Part shown: one piece after another, positions 1-7,926 of the stretch
How the letters are laid out: each line of letters begins with the position of its first letter
Numbering within the stretch: position 1 is the first letter of the stretch
Source: Actinophytocola oryzae
GTDB taxonomy: Bacteria; Actinomycetota; Actinomycetes; Mycobacteriales; Pseudonocardiaceae
Assembly: GCF_004364325.1 (NCBI RefSeq)
Contig: NZ_SOCP01000019.1
Span: 1 to 64,000 of the forward strand
Direction of reading: 5' to 3'
DNA length: 64,000 nt
Program-made: the position numbers and the translations under genes
Notes under the pieces: model-generated
What the model was told of the DNA's origin: nothing
Database searches by the model: none
The model's input: the letters and a program-made list of their open reading frames with translations, nothing else

Positions 1-83
1 CAGCCGCCCATCCCAGACAGCAGTCACGATCACGCCACCGTCCAGGCCCACACGCCGCAAGCGATCAGCCAAGACGATCTAAA

Positions 84-629
84 TCAGTGGCATTGGGTGT
101 AGCCCAGGTTGTAGGCGAGTTGGGAGGCGGCGTAGTAGCACTCGGCCAGTAACCCGAACGCACGCTCCCGCGAGTGGCCGGAGAGGCTGTAGGTGGCGGC
201 CCGCAACTCCTCAAGCAGGCCAGGTACTTCCATGCCGAGTTGTCCCAGGCTCACCTCGTGGCGCAGTTGCGAGGCGTGAGCGACAGCGGCCGACAACTCG
301 CGGAGCGGGCGGGGACGAACGCTCTCCTCCGGTTCAACGCGGTAGGCAGCCAACTCTCGCCGGATAGCTGGGATGGCGGCGTGCACGCGGTGCTCTTCGC
401 GGGTGATCTTGGGGTACGGCAGTTCGAACAGGTCGGCGATACTGACGTTCAGCCCGCGGGAACATGCCGAGACGAACGCTGGTGAAGCAGGTGCACGGCC
501 CTGCTCGACGGCGCGGACCAGACTCACTGAAACAGCCGCGCGACGAGCAAGTTCGGTCTGCGTCCACCCAGCGAGCTTTCGCGCGTCGGCGACCCGCCTG
601 CCCACGCCTGCGGCGTCGTCCTCGTTCAC
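84..629 (-). CDS. XRE-family regulator, C-terminally truncated
   Basis: The N-terminal third is a lambda-repressor-like helix-turn-helix (WTQTELARRAAVSVSLVRAVEQGR), so this is a DNA-binding regulator. The reading frame could extend upstream to 686, but a GTG at 629 preceded by GGGAGGGG at good spacing is the better start. Relatives in actinomycetes usually run to about 400 residues with a C-terminal TPR-like half. This one stops abruptly after an AYNLGYT motif that normally continues, leaving about 180 residues. It is therefore probably a remnant, cut by a recombination or frameshift near position 84. The 83 bases beyond it show no recognisable gene. Confidence 0.6.
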   Translation of the reverse strand: MNEDDAAGVGRRVADARKLAGWTQTELARRAAVSVSLVRAVEQGRAPASPAFVSACSRGLNVSIADLFELPYPKITREEHRVHAAIPAIRRELAAYRVEPEESVRPRPLRELSAAVAHASQLRHEVSLGQLGMEVPGLLEELRAATYSLSGHSRERAFGLLAECYYAASQLAYNLGYTQCH

Positions 630-719
630 GACGAACCCCTCCCGGTTCTCGGCTCCAACGATGCCATTCCCTGGCCGGGTACCCAACTGATGCCTCGTCG
701 AGCCATGTACGTCATCGGC

Positions 720-1247
720 TTAACTACGACCTCGATCACCCGCCGTGCAGGGCTCGGCGATGACTCGGCTTCGGCATATCGTGGCTGCTTGGTTGAGTCG
801 CTTGGTGATCTCGGCCCAGTCGGTTGGCTCGCCCATCAGGACACGTCGGTTGTGCTCGGTGAGTGCGCGTGACAGCTCCTCCAGCTCGATCACAGCGTCG
901 ACTTGATCTGGATTGGCCGGGACTGACGGGATTCGAGCCCGTGCCTGCGCTATCCGCAGTGTTGCCGTTGTCAGTACGTCGTGGAGCGCGTCAGTTGCCT
1001 TCGCAGCGGTGAGCGCGTCGAATCCCGCGACCAACTCGCCGTCCGCACCCAGCAAAGTGTCCGCCTCGCACCAGAACTCCCTGGGCGCGGATTGCTGCCC
1101 GGCCTCAAGCTTCGAGATCGACGTGCGGTCGTAGAACAGCCGCTCCGCGAGCCCTGTCTTGTTGAGACCGTTTCGCTCGCGATGCTCGGCGAGACGCTTG
1201 CCCAGCTCGGCACGTTGTGCGGTGACGTGTGCTGACTCTCGCGTCAC
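720..1247 (-). CDS. XRE-family helix-turn-helix regulator
   Basis: The protein has an HTH_31/XRE domain at its N terminus (GKRLAEHRERNGLNKTGLAERLFYDRTSISKLEAGQ) followed by a helical segment with no recognised domain. The frame is open to 1322, but the HTH begins shortly after a GTG at 1247, which I take as the start. It lies in the same direction as the truncated XRE gene at 84-629 and beyond the end of the lasso operon, so it could be a local regulator. No direct link to that operon is visible. The target is unknown. Confidence 0.65.
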   Translation of the reverse strand: MTRESAHVTAQRAELGKRLAEHRERNGLNKTGLAERLFYDRTSISKLEAGQQSAPREFWCEADTLLGADGELVAGFDALTAAKATDALHDVLTTATLRIAQARARIPSVPANPDQVDAVIELEELSRALTEHNRRVLMGEPTDWAEITKRLNQAATICRSRVIAEPCTAGDRGRS

Positions 1248-1480
1248 GACCGGTCCCGCCGCCCGCCGACGCCCTGCATGGCCGACACCTCTCCTACTGA
1301 TCGTGTTTGAACAGGTACTCACCGATCATCGTGCCGGTGTTCGCGAGCGGGGAATGACAAGGAAGTGACAAAGAGTCGAGCCTGCCAGTCCTCCGGTTCT
1401 TGTCATCTCCGGGAAGCAGGCTGCCGACACAGCAGCCTGCTCCCCGTTCCTGCCATTACCACTCGCCGTGACGTCTGGCG

Positions 1481-2083
1481 TCAGGTCTCGTTACGAGTGC
1501 CGCCGAGTTCTACGATGCCGCCGAGTTCGCGTTTGACGGCTGAGGGGCCGGGAAATTCGGCGGAGAGGATGTCCATCAGGAGTTCGTCGCATGGGTCGCC
1601 GAGCCAGAAACCTGACTGGCGAAGGCGGCCCCCTGATTTGAAGCCGGCGTTTTCGTACGCGCGGATTCCGGCGGCGTTTTGTTCGAGGACTTTCAGCCAC
1701 ACCATGCGTAGGGCAGTGAGGTGGAAGGCCCAGTCGAGGGTGAGCAGTGTTGCCTCGGTTGCGAAGCCTCGGCCGCGGGCTTCGGGAGCGAGGAGCATGG
1801 TGTACTCGGCGGTTCGCACCTGGTGATCGATGGCCAGGATGGTCATGCCAACGGGTTGCTCGTCCTCGGTGTGGACGACTTCGAATTGGGTGTAGCGGTC
1901 GGACTTTGCTTGGCGTTCGAAGCCAGCTGCGCGAGTCTCCCAGGACTGCGGCACCTGGTTGCCGTAGCCAAGGATCGTGCCGGGGTGGTTCTCCCAGCGG
2001 TGGTATTCGGGGAGCATTTCCGCACGAGGTTGGGCAAGTGCCAGGCGCTCACCCCGAAGCAAATACTTCGGCTGATTCATCAA
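1481..2083 (-). CDS. GNAT N-acetyltransferase of lasso operon (albT-like)
   Basis: This is a 200-residue GCN5-related acetyltransferase of the RimJ/RimL type. The acetyl-CoA loop is visible as APEARGRGFATEA near residue 100, followed by the usual ENAGFK segment. Its start overlaps the stop of the leader-peptidase gene by ATGA, so it is translated as the last gene of the lasso operon. In albusnodin biosynthesis a GNAT enzyme acetylates Lys10 of the core and is required for product formation. The precursor here also has Lys at core position 10, so I infer that this enzyme acetylates that side chain. Self-protection or an unrelated substrate is possible but less likely given the coupling. Confidence 0.8.
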   Translation of the reverse strand: MMNQPKYLLRGERLALAQPRAEMLPEYHRWENHPGTILGYGNQVPQSWETRAAGFERQAKSDRYTQFEVVHTEDEQPVGMTILAIDHQVRTAEYTMLLAPEARGRGFATEATLLTLDWAFHLTALRMVWLKVLEQNAAGIRAYENAGFKSGGRLRQSGFWLGDPCDELLMDILSAEFPGPSAVKRELGGIVELGGTRNET

Positions 2084-2820
2084 CGGTCTCCTTCACGCTT
2101 GTGGTTGATCATTGTGTATCGATGGGTACTGGGTGGCTCGTCGATTGGGTCGCCGTCGCGGCCGGCGATCCAGGCGTGAAGGCGGACGGGGTCGATGGCG
2201 ATGCCGTGGCACCACGTGGCCCGCTTGCCGGCGGCCGCGAGCAGCAGCTTGGCGGCCACGGACTCTTCCAGGCACGCGATCCGGGCGGGGATGTAGCGGG
2301 CGGCGTAGCGCACGGCTCGCACTGCGTGACGTGCTTGCAGATCGGTCGCCCACAGGTGCCGCGCTCCCAGCTGGGTCAAGCGCACCAGTCGAGCGAATCG
2401 ATGTTTACGGCCGGACTGGCGGACGAGAAGGACGAGGCCGACGATCGGCAGGGCAGCGAGGCGCCATGGCCACGGTGCGTTCCCGATGGCAGGTAGTGCG
2501 GCGGCGGTCTCCTGTGTTCCCCAGGACACGGTGGAGCCGTTGAGACGGATGACGACCGGTGCTGGCGCTGCCTGTGGCGACCCCGTGAACCAACCTCGGT
2601 TCGAGAAGTCCGTGTTGATCGTCTCCACGGTTGTGTTCAGGGCTTCTGGCTGCTGTCCGGCGACGTACAGGTTCCACAGGCGCATGGCCTCGCCACCGAG
2701 CATGGTGACCTCGCCGGTCTGGTAGTCAACGACCAGCGTGGCGTGGCTCGTCTGGACCGTTCGAAGCCATGGCGCTGGGCTCTCTTGCTCGCCGCCGAGT
2801 TGTCGAGATTGTTGGATCAT
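2080..2820 (-). CDS. Lasso peptide leader peptidase with fused RRE (B1-B2)
   Basis: The 246-residue protein combines the two functions often split as B1 and B2. Residues about 15-75 resemble a PqqD-like RiPP recognition element, with the pattern TLVVDYQTGEVTMLGGEAMRLW. The C-terminal half is the transglutaminase-like cysteine protease of lasso B2 proteins: a Cys in RIACLEESVAAKLL and a His in RLHAWI followed by acidic residues. A hydrophobic stretch lies in between (RLAALPIVGLVLLV). It should bind the leader, cut it off and hand the core to the cyclase. Both junctions (with the cyclase and with the acetyltransferase) are ATGA overlaps. Confidence 0.85.
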   Translation of the reverse strand: MIQQSRQLGGEQESPAPWLRTVQTSHATLVVDYQTGEVTMLGGEAMRLWNLYVAGQQPEALNTTVETINTDFSNRGWFTGSPQAAPAPVVIRLNGSTVSWGTQETAAALPAIGNAPWPWRLAALPIVGLVLLVRQSGRKHRFARLVRLTQLGARHLWATDLQARHAVRAVRYAARYIPARIACLEESVAAKLLLAAAGKRATWCHGIAIDPVRLHAWIAGRDGDPIDEPPSTHRYTMINHKREGDR

Positions 2821-4520
2821 GTCGCGCTCACGTTGGTGGGCATGGCCCAGTCGACTGGGCGGGCGGACTCGAGCGAGCGCAGCCAGACTTCGGCGGCGAG
2901 GACCCGCTGTAGGTGACCCCAGTGGATGTTGCGACCGGCTGCGGCCATGTGGATCTCGCTGCGGAGCTTGTCCAAGGTGATGAGTCCGCGGCCAGCAAGT
3001 CGACCGTCGGCGAGGTCGAGCACATGGTGGAGGTTGCGACGAAGGCCCTGGTGGTGGTCGCCAACGAAGGTGCCCTTGGCAGCGCGGCTGCGCACGGTCT
3101 CCGGCAAGAGCCCGGCGGTTGCCGCCGACAGCAGCGGCTTGTACTGACGTGGGGAGCCGCGAAGCCAGCCGTGCACACCAAGGGTGATGTCGAGCAATCG
3201 GGCGTCCAGGTAGGGGTTGTGCATGGCGATACCGAAGGCGTCTGCGAGCTGGTTCTCGGTGTGAGCGGTGCGTGCGGTGAACCGTGTTCGGGTGATCAGG
3301 TCTCGGTCGGCATGATCCCGTAGTTCAGGCATCTTGACCTCGGCACGCGATGTCGAGGACAGATGCGCCGCATGAGCCGTGAGCCATCCTGGGGCTGCAG
3401 CGGCAGTGGATGGTGCTTGGCCCCGGATGGCTTGGGCGATCAGCGGCCATGGGCTGGTCCGGCGTAACCGCGCCCATCCTTGGGCGTCGGCTGCTAATCG
3501 GAGCCATCGGCCGCGACGGGCCAGGTCCGCCAGGTAGACCGGTGGTGGCAGGAACAGGGTGTCGCCGCCGTCTCCGGTCAGATGGCACGTCACACCGATG
3601 TCCGCGAGCAGTTCGAACTGCGCCGAGAGCATGGCCCAGGTGACGGTGGATGGCGCGGGCTCGTCTGTCGATGGCAGCGTGTCCAGGCCGCGGTAGGGCA
3701 AGTGATCGTCGGTGAGCGGCATGAGCACGTGGCGCATCGTGGGATGTGCGGCGGCAGTCACGCGGGCGTGGTCCAGATCGCCTCCAGAGGTGACCTCGGC
3801 CGGGTGCGCGGTCACCGCGTTGACTGCACGGTGCCGGGCAGCGAGCACAGCAAGGGTGGTCGAGTCCATGCCGCCCGACAAGTCCGCCGCCACGATGCCC
3901 GTCATCCGAACCTGCACGCTGGCAGCAAGAGTGCTCCGAAGCTGGTCAACAGCCTCGGACCAGCGCCGTGGCGTCCGCGTCCAGATCTGGGTCAGCTCCT
4001 TGACCTGGCCATCCGCCAAGACCAGACGGGTGCCGGGCGGCACCAGTGTGACTCCCGAGAAGGCGCTGCCGGTGATCTCGGCGTAGGGGTCGGCGAGGAA
4101 CGCGGCCAGCCATGCCTCGTCGACCTCTGCGCGGCTGAGTGAGGCGAGCGCGCGTGAGCTGGATCCCCAAGTCAGTGCGCCGTCGTCGCTCCGGACGGTG
4201 TAGATCGGGCAGGCGCCGGCCGGGTCGGTCCAGATGGTCACCTGGTCAGGCTGGGCACGGATGATTGTGTACGCGCCCGCCCACTCAGTGATGACCCGGT
4301 CGGGCACGTGGTGGCCTACCAGTGTCGCGAGTTCCTGACTGGTCGCTGAGCATGGGCCGATCGCTACGACGGCCTCCGACTCGTCCAGGCTCGTCACGAT
4401 CTGGATGTGGCGCTCTGGCCATGCGTCGCAGACCCAGATAGCCGGTCGCGGCCAGATGATACGCGCTTCGACCGGTACCGGCCTGTTCCCGGTGCCGCTG
4501 TGTCCACCGAACCAGCGCAC
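2817..4520 (-). CDS. Lasso peptide macrolactam synthetase (asparagine synthase-like)
   Basis: This is an asparagine-synthetase-B homologue of lasso C type. It has an N-terminal Ntn-hydrolase-like region without the catalytic Cys2 of true glutamine-dependent synthetases, then the ATP-pyrophosphatase motif SGGMDS and a second site in GDGGDTLFLPP. It would adenylate the side chain of core Glu8 and close the ring onto the Gly1 amine. A GTG at 4547 is in frame, but the GTG at 4520 has GGAGAGGAAG upstream at correct spacing and removes a basic extension, so I chose it. The gene follows the precursor after a strong hairpin and overlaps the leader-peptidase gene by four bases. Confidence 0.85.
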   Translation of the reverse strand: MRWFGGHSGTGNRPVPVEARIIWPRPAIWVCDAWPERHIQIVTSLDESEAVVAIGPCSATSQELATLVGHHVPDRVITEWAGAYTIIRAQPDQVTIWTDPAGACPIYTVRSDDGALTWGSSSRALASLSRAEVDEAWLAAFLADPYAEITGSAFSGVTLVPPGTRLVLADGQVKELTQIWTRTPRRWSEAVDQLRSTLAASVQVRMTGIVAADLSGGMDSTTLAVLAARHRAVNAVTAHPAEVTSGGDLDHARVTAAAHPTMRHVLMPLTDDHLPYRGLDTLPSTDEPAPSTVTWAMLSAQFELLADIGVTCHLTGDGGDTLFLPPPVYLADLARRGRWLRLAADAQGWARLRRTSPWPLIAQAIRGQAPSTAAAAPGWLTAHAAHLSSTSRAEVKMPELRDHADRDLITRTRFTARTAHTENQLADAFGIAMHNPYLDARLLDITLGVHGWLRGSPRQYKPLLSAATAGLLPETVRSRAAKGTFVGDHHQGLRRNLHHVLDLADGRLAGRGLITLDKLRSEIHMAAAGRNIHWGHLQRVLAAEVWLRSLESARPVDWAMPTNVSAT

Positions 4521-4553
4521 GTGTGTTCGCTTCCTCTCCAGCCCCACGATGAA

Positions 4554-4583
4554 GGCGGTGGCGCTTGGGCGAGCGCCACCGCC
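4554..4583 (-). terminator. Attenuator-like hairpin between lasso precursor and cyclase
   Basis: The sequence forms a perfect 12-bp stem (GGCGGTGGCGCT pairing with AGCGCCACCGCC) around a 6-base loop. It starts 12 bases after the precursor stop, and no U-tract follows. Such hairpins between RiPP precursor and processing genes usually stabilise the precursor message or reduce read-through, so that the precursor is made in excess. Confidence 0.7.
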
Positions 4584-4594
4584 GAGGTGCAGAC

Positions 4595-4726
4595 CTAGTC
4601 GTACGCGTTGCGCTTGGCCTCGGTGCTCTGCTCCTCACCACCGGTGGTGAGCGTGACCACGTCCCCCAGGCCGATCACGAGGATCGAACTGTCGGTCAAA
4701 TCCCGCGTTTCGTATTGCACTGTCAT
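4595..4726 (-). CDS. Lasso peptide precursor, albusnodin-like
   Basis: The 43-codon gene begins MTVQYETRDLTDSS, has a hydrophobic leader segment ILVIGLGDVVTLTT, and ends in the predicted core GGEEQSTEAKRNAYD. The leader has Thr at the penultimate position, as lasso leaders require. If the core starts at Gly29, Glu36 is core position 8 and can form an 8-residue macrolactam ring with the Gly amine. The tail AKRNAYD carries Lys at core position 10. From memory the albusnodin core is GQGGGQSEDKRRAYNC, sharing Glu8, Lys10, Arg11, Ala13 and Tyr14 in register. A GTG at 4720 is better spaced from the GAAGGG ribosome site than the ATG at 4726, so the leader may be two residues shorter. Confidence 0.88.
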   Translation of the reverse strand: MTVQYETRDLTDSSILVIGLGDVVTLTTGGEEQSTEAKRNAYD

Positions 4727-4805
4727 TCCCTTCTGGATGGTGCGGCATAGCCGCTCCTTCTCGCCCCGACCATTCCGGCGATGCGGCCGGGAACGTCATT
4801 TGAAG

Positions 4806-5120
4806 TTACGCACGTTGCCCACATCGAGCGGGCTGTCTGCCGGACTGTTCAACATCGCCACCCCGCCCGGACTCCAGCTGGAGCTGCGCAAACGCGCTGT
4901 CAAGCACTGGCCCGGAACTATTCTGTCCGGACACCCGGTCGCGAATCGCGTCTGCCAGTGCGACTAGCGCGTCAGCAATTTCGATGTGACCCTCAGCGCC
5001 GCCTTCTTGGATCGCGAAGACAAAGATAGACAGGGTCTTGTTGACCATCCGCACACGCTCGATCAACGCTCGATCCTCGGTGGCAATTACGCGGTCTTCG
5101 TGGCCCGGAGAGTCAGTCAC
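4806..5120 (-). CDS. Small hypothetical protein upstream of lasso operon
   Basis: This is a 104-residue acidic, helical-looking protein with no recognised domain. Its middle reads VNKTLSIFVFAIQEGG and ADALVALADAIRD. The GTG start at 5120 has a textbook AGGAG site seven bases upstream, which is the main reason to accept it. It is co-directional with, and 79 bases before, the lasso precursor, so it could share the promoter. No role in lasso biosynthesis is known to me. Confidence 0.5.
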   Translation of the reverse strand: MTDSPGHEDRVIATEDRALIERVRMVNKTLSIFVFAIQEGGAEGHIEIADALVALADAIRDRVSGQNSSGPVLDSAFAQLQLESGRGGDVEQSGRQPARCGQRA

Positions 5121-5440
5121 GATCGCACTCCTGGACCTGAACCGATATCACGTGTGCCCTCAATCGGCGTCCGGCGCGATTGCCCATCAACGTGCTCTTC
5201 ATCGATCTGCCTGCCTCGTCGCGGCTTGCATCCTCGTCCTGTCACTGACCTGCGATGGGGGGCTGGTGACCGACTCTCTCTCGGCGGCCAGGATGGCTTG
5301 GCCTGCACGAACGTGGGTTGGAGCCGGCCACCAGCACGGCCCTTCACGGTGTCGGGAACGGGGAGGTGCCCCCGACAGCGGGCCGACGCTGCGCACGCAG
5401 CACGGATGACGCTACGACGCATCCCCTCACGCGAGCCAGA

Positions 5441-5535
5441 AGTTTGCTAGAGTTTGCTCGACAAAGGGTCATCTTGCGTTAGTTTGTTGACTCATCTTCC
5501 CAGGTAGAGGCACTATCAAGTAGTCCGAGCAAACT
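5441..5535. promoter_or_regulatory. AGTTTGCT repeat cluster, candidate operator
   Basis: The octamer AGTTTGCT occurs at 5441-5448 and 5451-5458, a variant AGTTTGTT at 5481-5488, and the inverted form AGCAAACT at 5528-5535. All sit in the divergent gap between the lasso-side gene (start 5120) and the DUF6879/XRE triad (start 5565). The spacing suggests a regulator bound in tandem. The XRE protein encoded at 6420-7304 is the obvious candidate. Confidence 0.5.
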
Positions 5536-5564
5536 ACTGCACGGATCTGGTGGGAGGAGTAGAC

Positions 5565-5894
5565 ATGCAGCTAACGTTCCTCGGCAAGGAGACCCAAGGC
5601 GGCGGTTCGCCGACGCTGTTTGCCACAGACACGGACACCTACGTGGTCCAGGGCTGGAAGGTGACCGGGCAGGATACAAGCGTGGAGATCCCCGCGCGCC
5701 TGCTCACCTACCTCCTGCAGGGCACACGTCTGGGTGTCGACCTCCAGGACACGGGCAAGGGCACGTTCATCGTGTCGGGTGCTCCGGTCACGGATGCTCA
5801 AGCACTGTCACAGATGGACATTCCGGGTCATGAGACCGCGGTGGAAGTCCCCAAAGCAGAAGAGGATGAGACCAGTGGAGATGCTACGGGGTGA
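5565..5894 (+). CDS. Small conserved protein of DUF6879/XRE triad
   Basis: This 109-residue acidic protein begins MQLTFLGKETQGGGSPTLFATD. ATG at 5565 follows a strong GGGAGGAG site and is preferred over an upstream in-frame GTG. Proteins starting this way are common in actinomycetes directly before a DUF6879 gene and a DUF5753-type XRE regulator, as here. Function is not known. The order and the 14-base overlap with the next gene suggest that the three act together as a regulatory or toxin-antitoxin-like unit. Confidence 0.7.
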   Translation: MQLTFLGKETQGGGSPTLFATDTDTYVVQGWKVTGQDTSVEIPARLLTYLLQGTRLGVDLQDTGKGTFIVSGAPVTDAQALSQMDIPGHETAVEVPKAEEDETSGDATG

Positions 5895-6408
5895 AGCGTT
5901 CGACGACCTGTTCCGCACCTTCACACAGGACGCGTTTCACCTTGAGGTGCAGGACAGCTACCACACCTCGGAAGAGAGCGGCCCGTTTCATCTGTTCCTG
6001 ACCGGCCAGCAGGATGACTTCGCATGGCATCGGCCGTGGTTGGACCTCGTACGAGTCGCTACCGGCGCTGGCAGGAGCATCCGGCGTGCGCGAGTCGTCA
6101 CCGTTCCTCATGGCGACTACACCCGGTGGGGGCTCACCGTCGCCCCGCACAACATCTCCGCTGGGGAAGACATCAGGTGGCTACCCCGCCACCTGATCGA
6201 TCCGGCAGAACTCACCACCGATGACTACTGGCTGTTCGATGACAAGCGAGTGGTCTTCACACTGTTCGAGCCGGACGGCCAGTTCGTCGGCGGAGCCGCC
6301 ACCACCGATCCGACCATCGTGGCTCGTTGTCGCGAGGTGCGAGACGGGGTGTGGCGGACGGCGATCCCACAGGACAAGTACGTCGATAGCGAATACGTCT
6401 CAGCGTAG
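5881..6408 (+). CDS. DUF6879 family protein
   Basis: The protein of 175 residues has the DUF6879 pattern: an N-terminal FDDLFRTFTQDAFHLEVQDSY, the central segment WLDLVRVATGAGRSIRRARVV, and a C-terminal DYWLFDDKRVVFTLFEPDG. The start is placed at ATG 5881. In-frame ATG 5866 and GTG 5875 are also possible, the latter well spaced from AGAGG. It overlaps the preceding small gene and lies 11 bases before the XRE regulator. The family has no established biochemical function. Its constant pairing with XRE/DUF5753 proteins suggests a signalling partner. Confidence 0.8.
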   Translation: MLRGEAFDDLFRTFTQDAFHLEVQDSYHTSEESGPFHLFLTGQQDDFAWHRPWLDLVRVATGAGRSIRRARVVTVPHGDYTRWGLTVAPHNISAGEDIRWLPRHLIDPAELTTDDYWLFDDKRVVFTLFEPDGQFVGGAATTDPTIVARCREVRDGVWRTAIPQDKYVDSEYVSA

Positions 6409-6419
6409 AGCCGTGCGTT

Positions 6420-7304
6420 GTGACAAGCTCGCTTCACCAGGCCCGCGAGGCTCTTGGTCATCGACTCCGGGATCTCCGCCGGGACGCAGGTCTCAACGGG
6501 CGGCAGCTCGCCGACCTGGCCGGCTGGCACAGCTCAAAAGTGTCCAAGATTGAGTACGGAAAACAGACACCCTCCGAAGATGACATTCGGACCTGGTGCC
6601 TGCACACGAACAGTGGCGATCAGTTCACGGACTTGATCGCCACTGTTCGCCACATAGAAGCGATGTATGTGGAATGGCGACGGATGTTAGGCACCGGTAC
6701 CCGTCGTCGCCAGCAAGCATCGCGAGAGTTGGAAGAACAGACCCAACTCATGTGCTGGTATGAACCCCTCTTGATACCTGGCATTCTCCACACCGCAGAG
6801 TATGCTGCGGCCATCCTGCGAAGGGTCATCGACTTCTACCAGGTTCCCGACGACCTCGAAGAAGGCGTCGCCGCACGGATGGAACGCCAGCAGATCCTCT
6901 ACCGAGGCAACCACCGGTTCCACTTCATCGTCGCTCACCAGGCACTTCTCACCAAGGTCGGCGACACCGCGGTCATGATCGGCCAACTGGACCGACTCCT
7001 GGCCACTATTTCCCTCTCCCGTGTCACCTTTGGCATCATCCCACCGCAGGCCGAATACCGAGTCCCAACCAACCAGTTCATCATGTTCGACAACCGGCTG
7101 GTCCAGGTCGAGACCATCTCCTCCGAGCTGTCAATCAGCCAACCACGAGAGATCAGCCTCTACGCCAAAGCATTCCACGAACTCGCCCGCCAAGCTGTCT
7201 ACGGACAAGCCGCAAGAAATCTAATTAGCCAGGCTCTGGACAATCTCCGAGCAGAACAAGAAATCGAGAACGGCCCCGCCGTCTCGACTGAACAGGAGCC
7301 GTGA
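6420..7304 (+). CDS. XRE regulator with DUF5753 domain
   Basis: The 294-residue protein has an N-terminal helix-turn-helix (residues about 10-65, GRQLADLAGWHSSKVSKIEYGKQ). The C-terminal DUF5753 ligand-like domain starts around residue 100 (YEPLLIPGILHTAEYAAAILRR) and includes the typical NQFIMFDNRLVQVET segment. These are the WhiJ/BldB-network style regulators abundant in Streptomyces and relatives. It is the last gene of the triad and probably binds the AGTTTGCT repeats before the first gene. The start is GTG at 6420. Confidence 0.85.
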   Translation: MTSSLHQAREALGHRLRDLRRDAGLNGRQLADLAGWHSSKVSKIEYGKQTPSEDDIRTWCLHTNSGDQFTDLIATVRHIEAMYVEWRRMLGTGTRRRQQASRELEEQTQLMCWYEPLLIPGILHTAEYAAAILRRVIDFYQVPDDLEEGVAARMERQQILYRGNHRFHFIVAHQALLTKVGDTAVMIGQLDRLLATISLSRVTFGIIPPQAEYRVPTNQFIMFDNRLVQVETISSELSISQPREISLYAKAFHELARQAVYGQAARNLISQALDNLRAEQEIENGPAVSTEQEP

Positions 7305-7333
7305 GGCACGATCGTCGCGGGCGACATGCAGGT

Positions 7334-7690
7334 CTACACGGCCCCGCCACCGATGTACCCGGCTTCGGCCAGCAGCGCTTCGCGGTTGGCCAGTAATGAA
7401 CTCCTTCAGGGCGGTCGGCTTCAGGTCGATCGACGCCAGCTCGTCGCCAAGTAGGTCTACCCGGTCCAGTTCGTACCCACCGCGCGATGGATCATCGAAC
7501 TCTGGGCCGCTCCGGGCCGATTCGTCCAGGCTGACCAGCCTGGCCACGAAGAAGTGCTGTACGGCGACCTCGGCGTCCGACGGTGAGGTGAACAGGAACA
7601 CCTGTGTGGCGTGCGCGGCACGGGCGCCTAGTTCCTCGGCCAGCTCCCGATGCAGCGCCGCGGCCACCGAAATGTCCATGCCCCCCAAAC
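7334..7690 (-). pseudogene. Nudix hydrolase remnant, N-truncated and frameshifted
   Basis: On the minus strand a Nudix box half is readable as ALHRELAEELGARA with HATQVFLFTSPSDAEVAVQHFFVARL after it, then YELDRVDLLGDELASIDLKPTALKEFI. At about 7394-7396 one extra base shifts the frame. In the shifted frame the expected tail LANREALLAEAGYIGGGAV and a stop at 7334 follow. The N-terminal half, with the first Gly and Glu of the Nudix signature, is missing. The gene is therefore dead on two counts. It lies between the XRE triad and the DISARM-like locus and may mark an old junction. Confidence 0.7.
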
Positions 7691-7926
7691 GCCGCCGCCC
7701 ACCTCCGCCGTCGTCGAGGGCGGCTGGTTGTGGGGACGCGGTAGCACCGACTCCAAGTCCGGTGGCGCGATCTTCTGCCACTGTCGTCTGCACATGGTAG
7801 CGCCAGTCGCTGTCGGTTCGATCTATCGGTTGGGTCTTCGCAACGCGACCGCCCCGGTCCCGACAATCCGAGGGGCTAAGTTGAAGATTATGTGCCGGAT
7901 GCAGAGTTGCCTGTGGGGGTAGACGC

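Noticed and set aside
5117-5422. Open frame of 101 codons on the minus strand before the unknown gene
   Set aside because: The composition is Arg- and Pro-rich without codon bias, it overlaps the promoter region, and it has no ribosome site.
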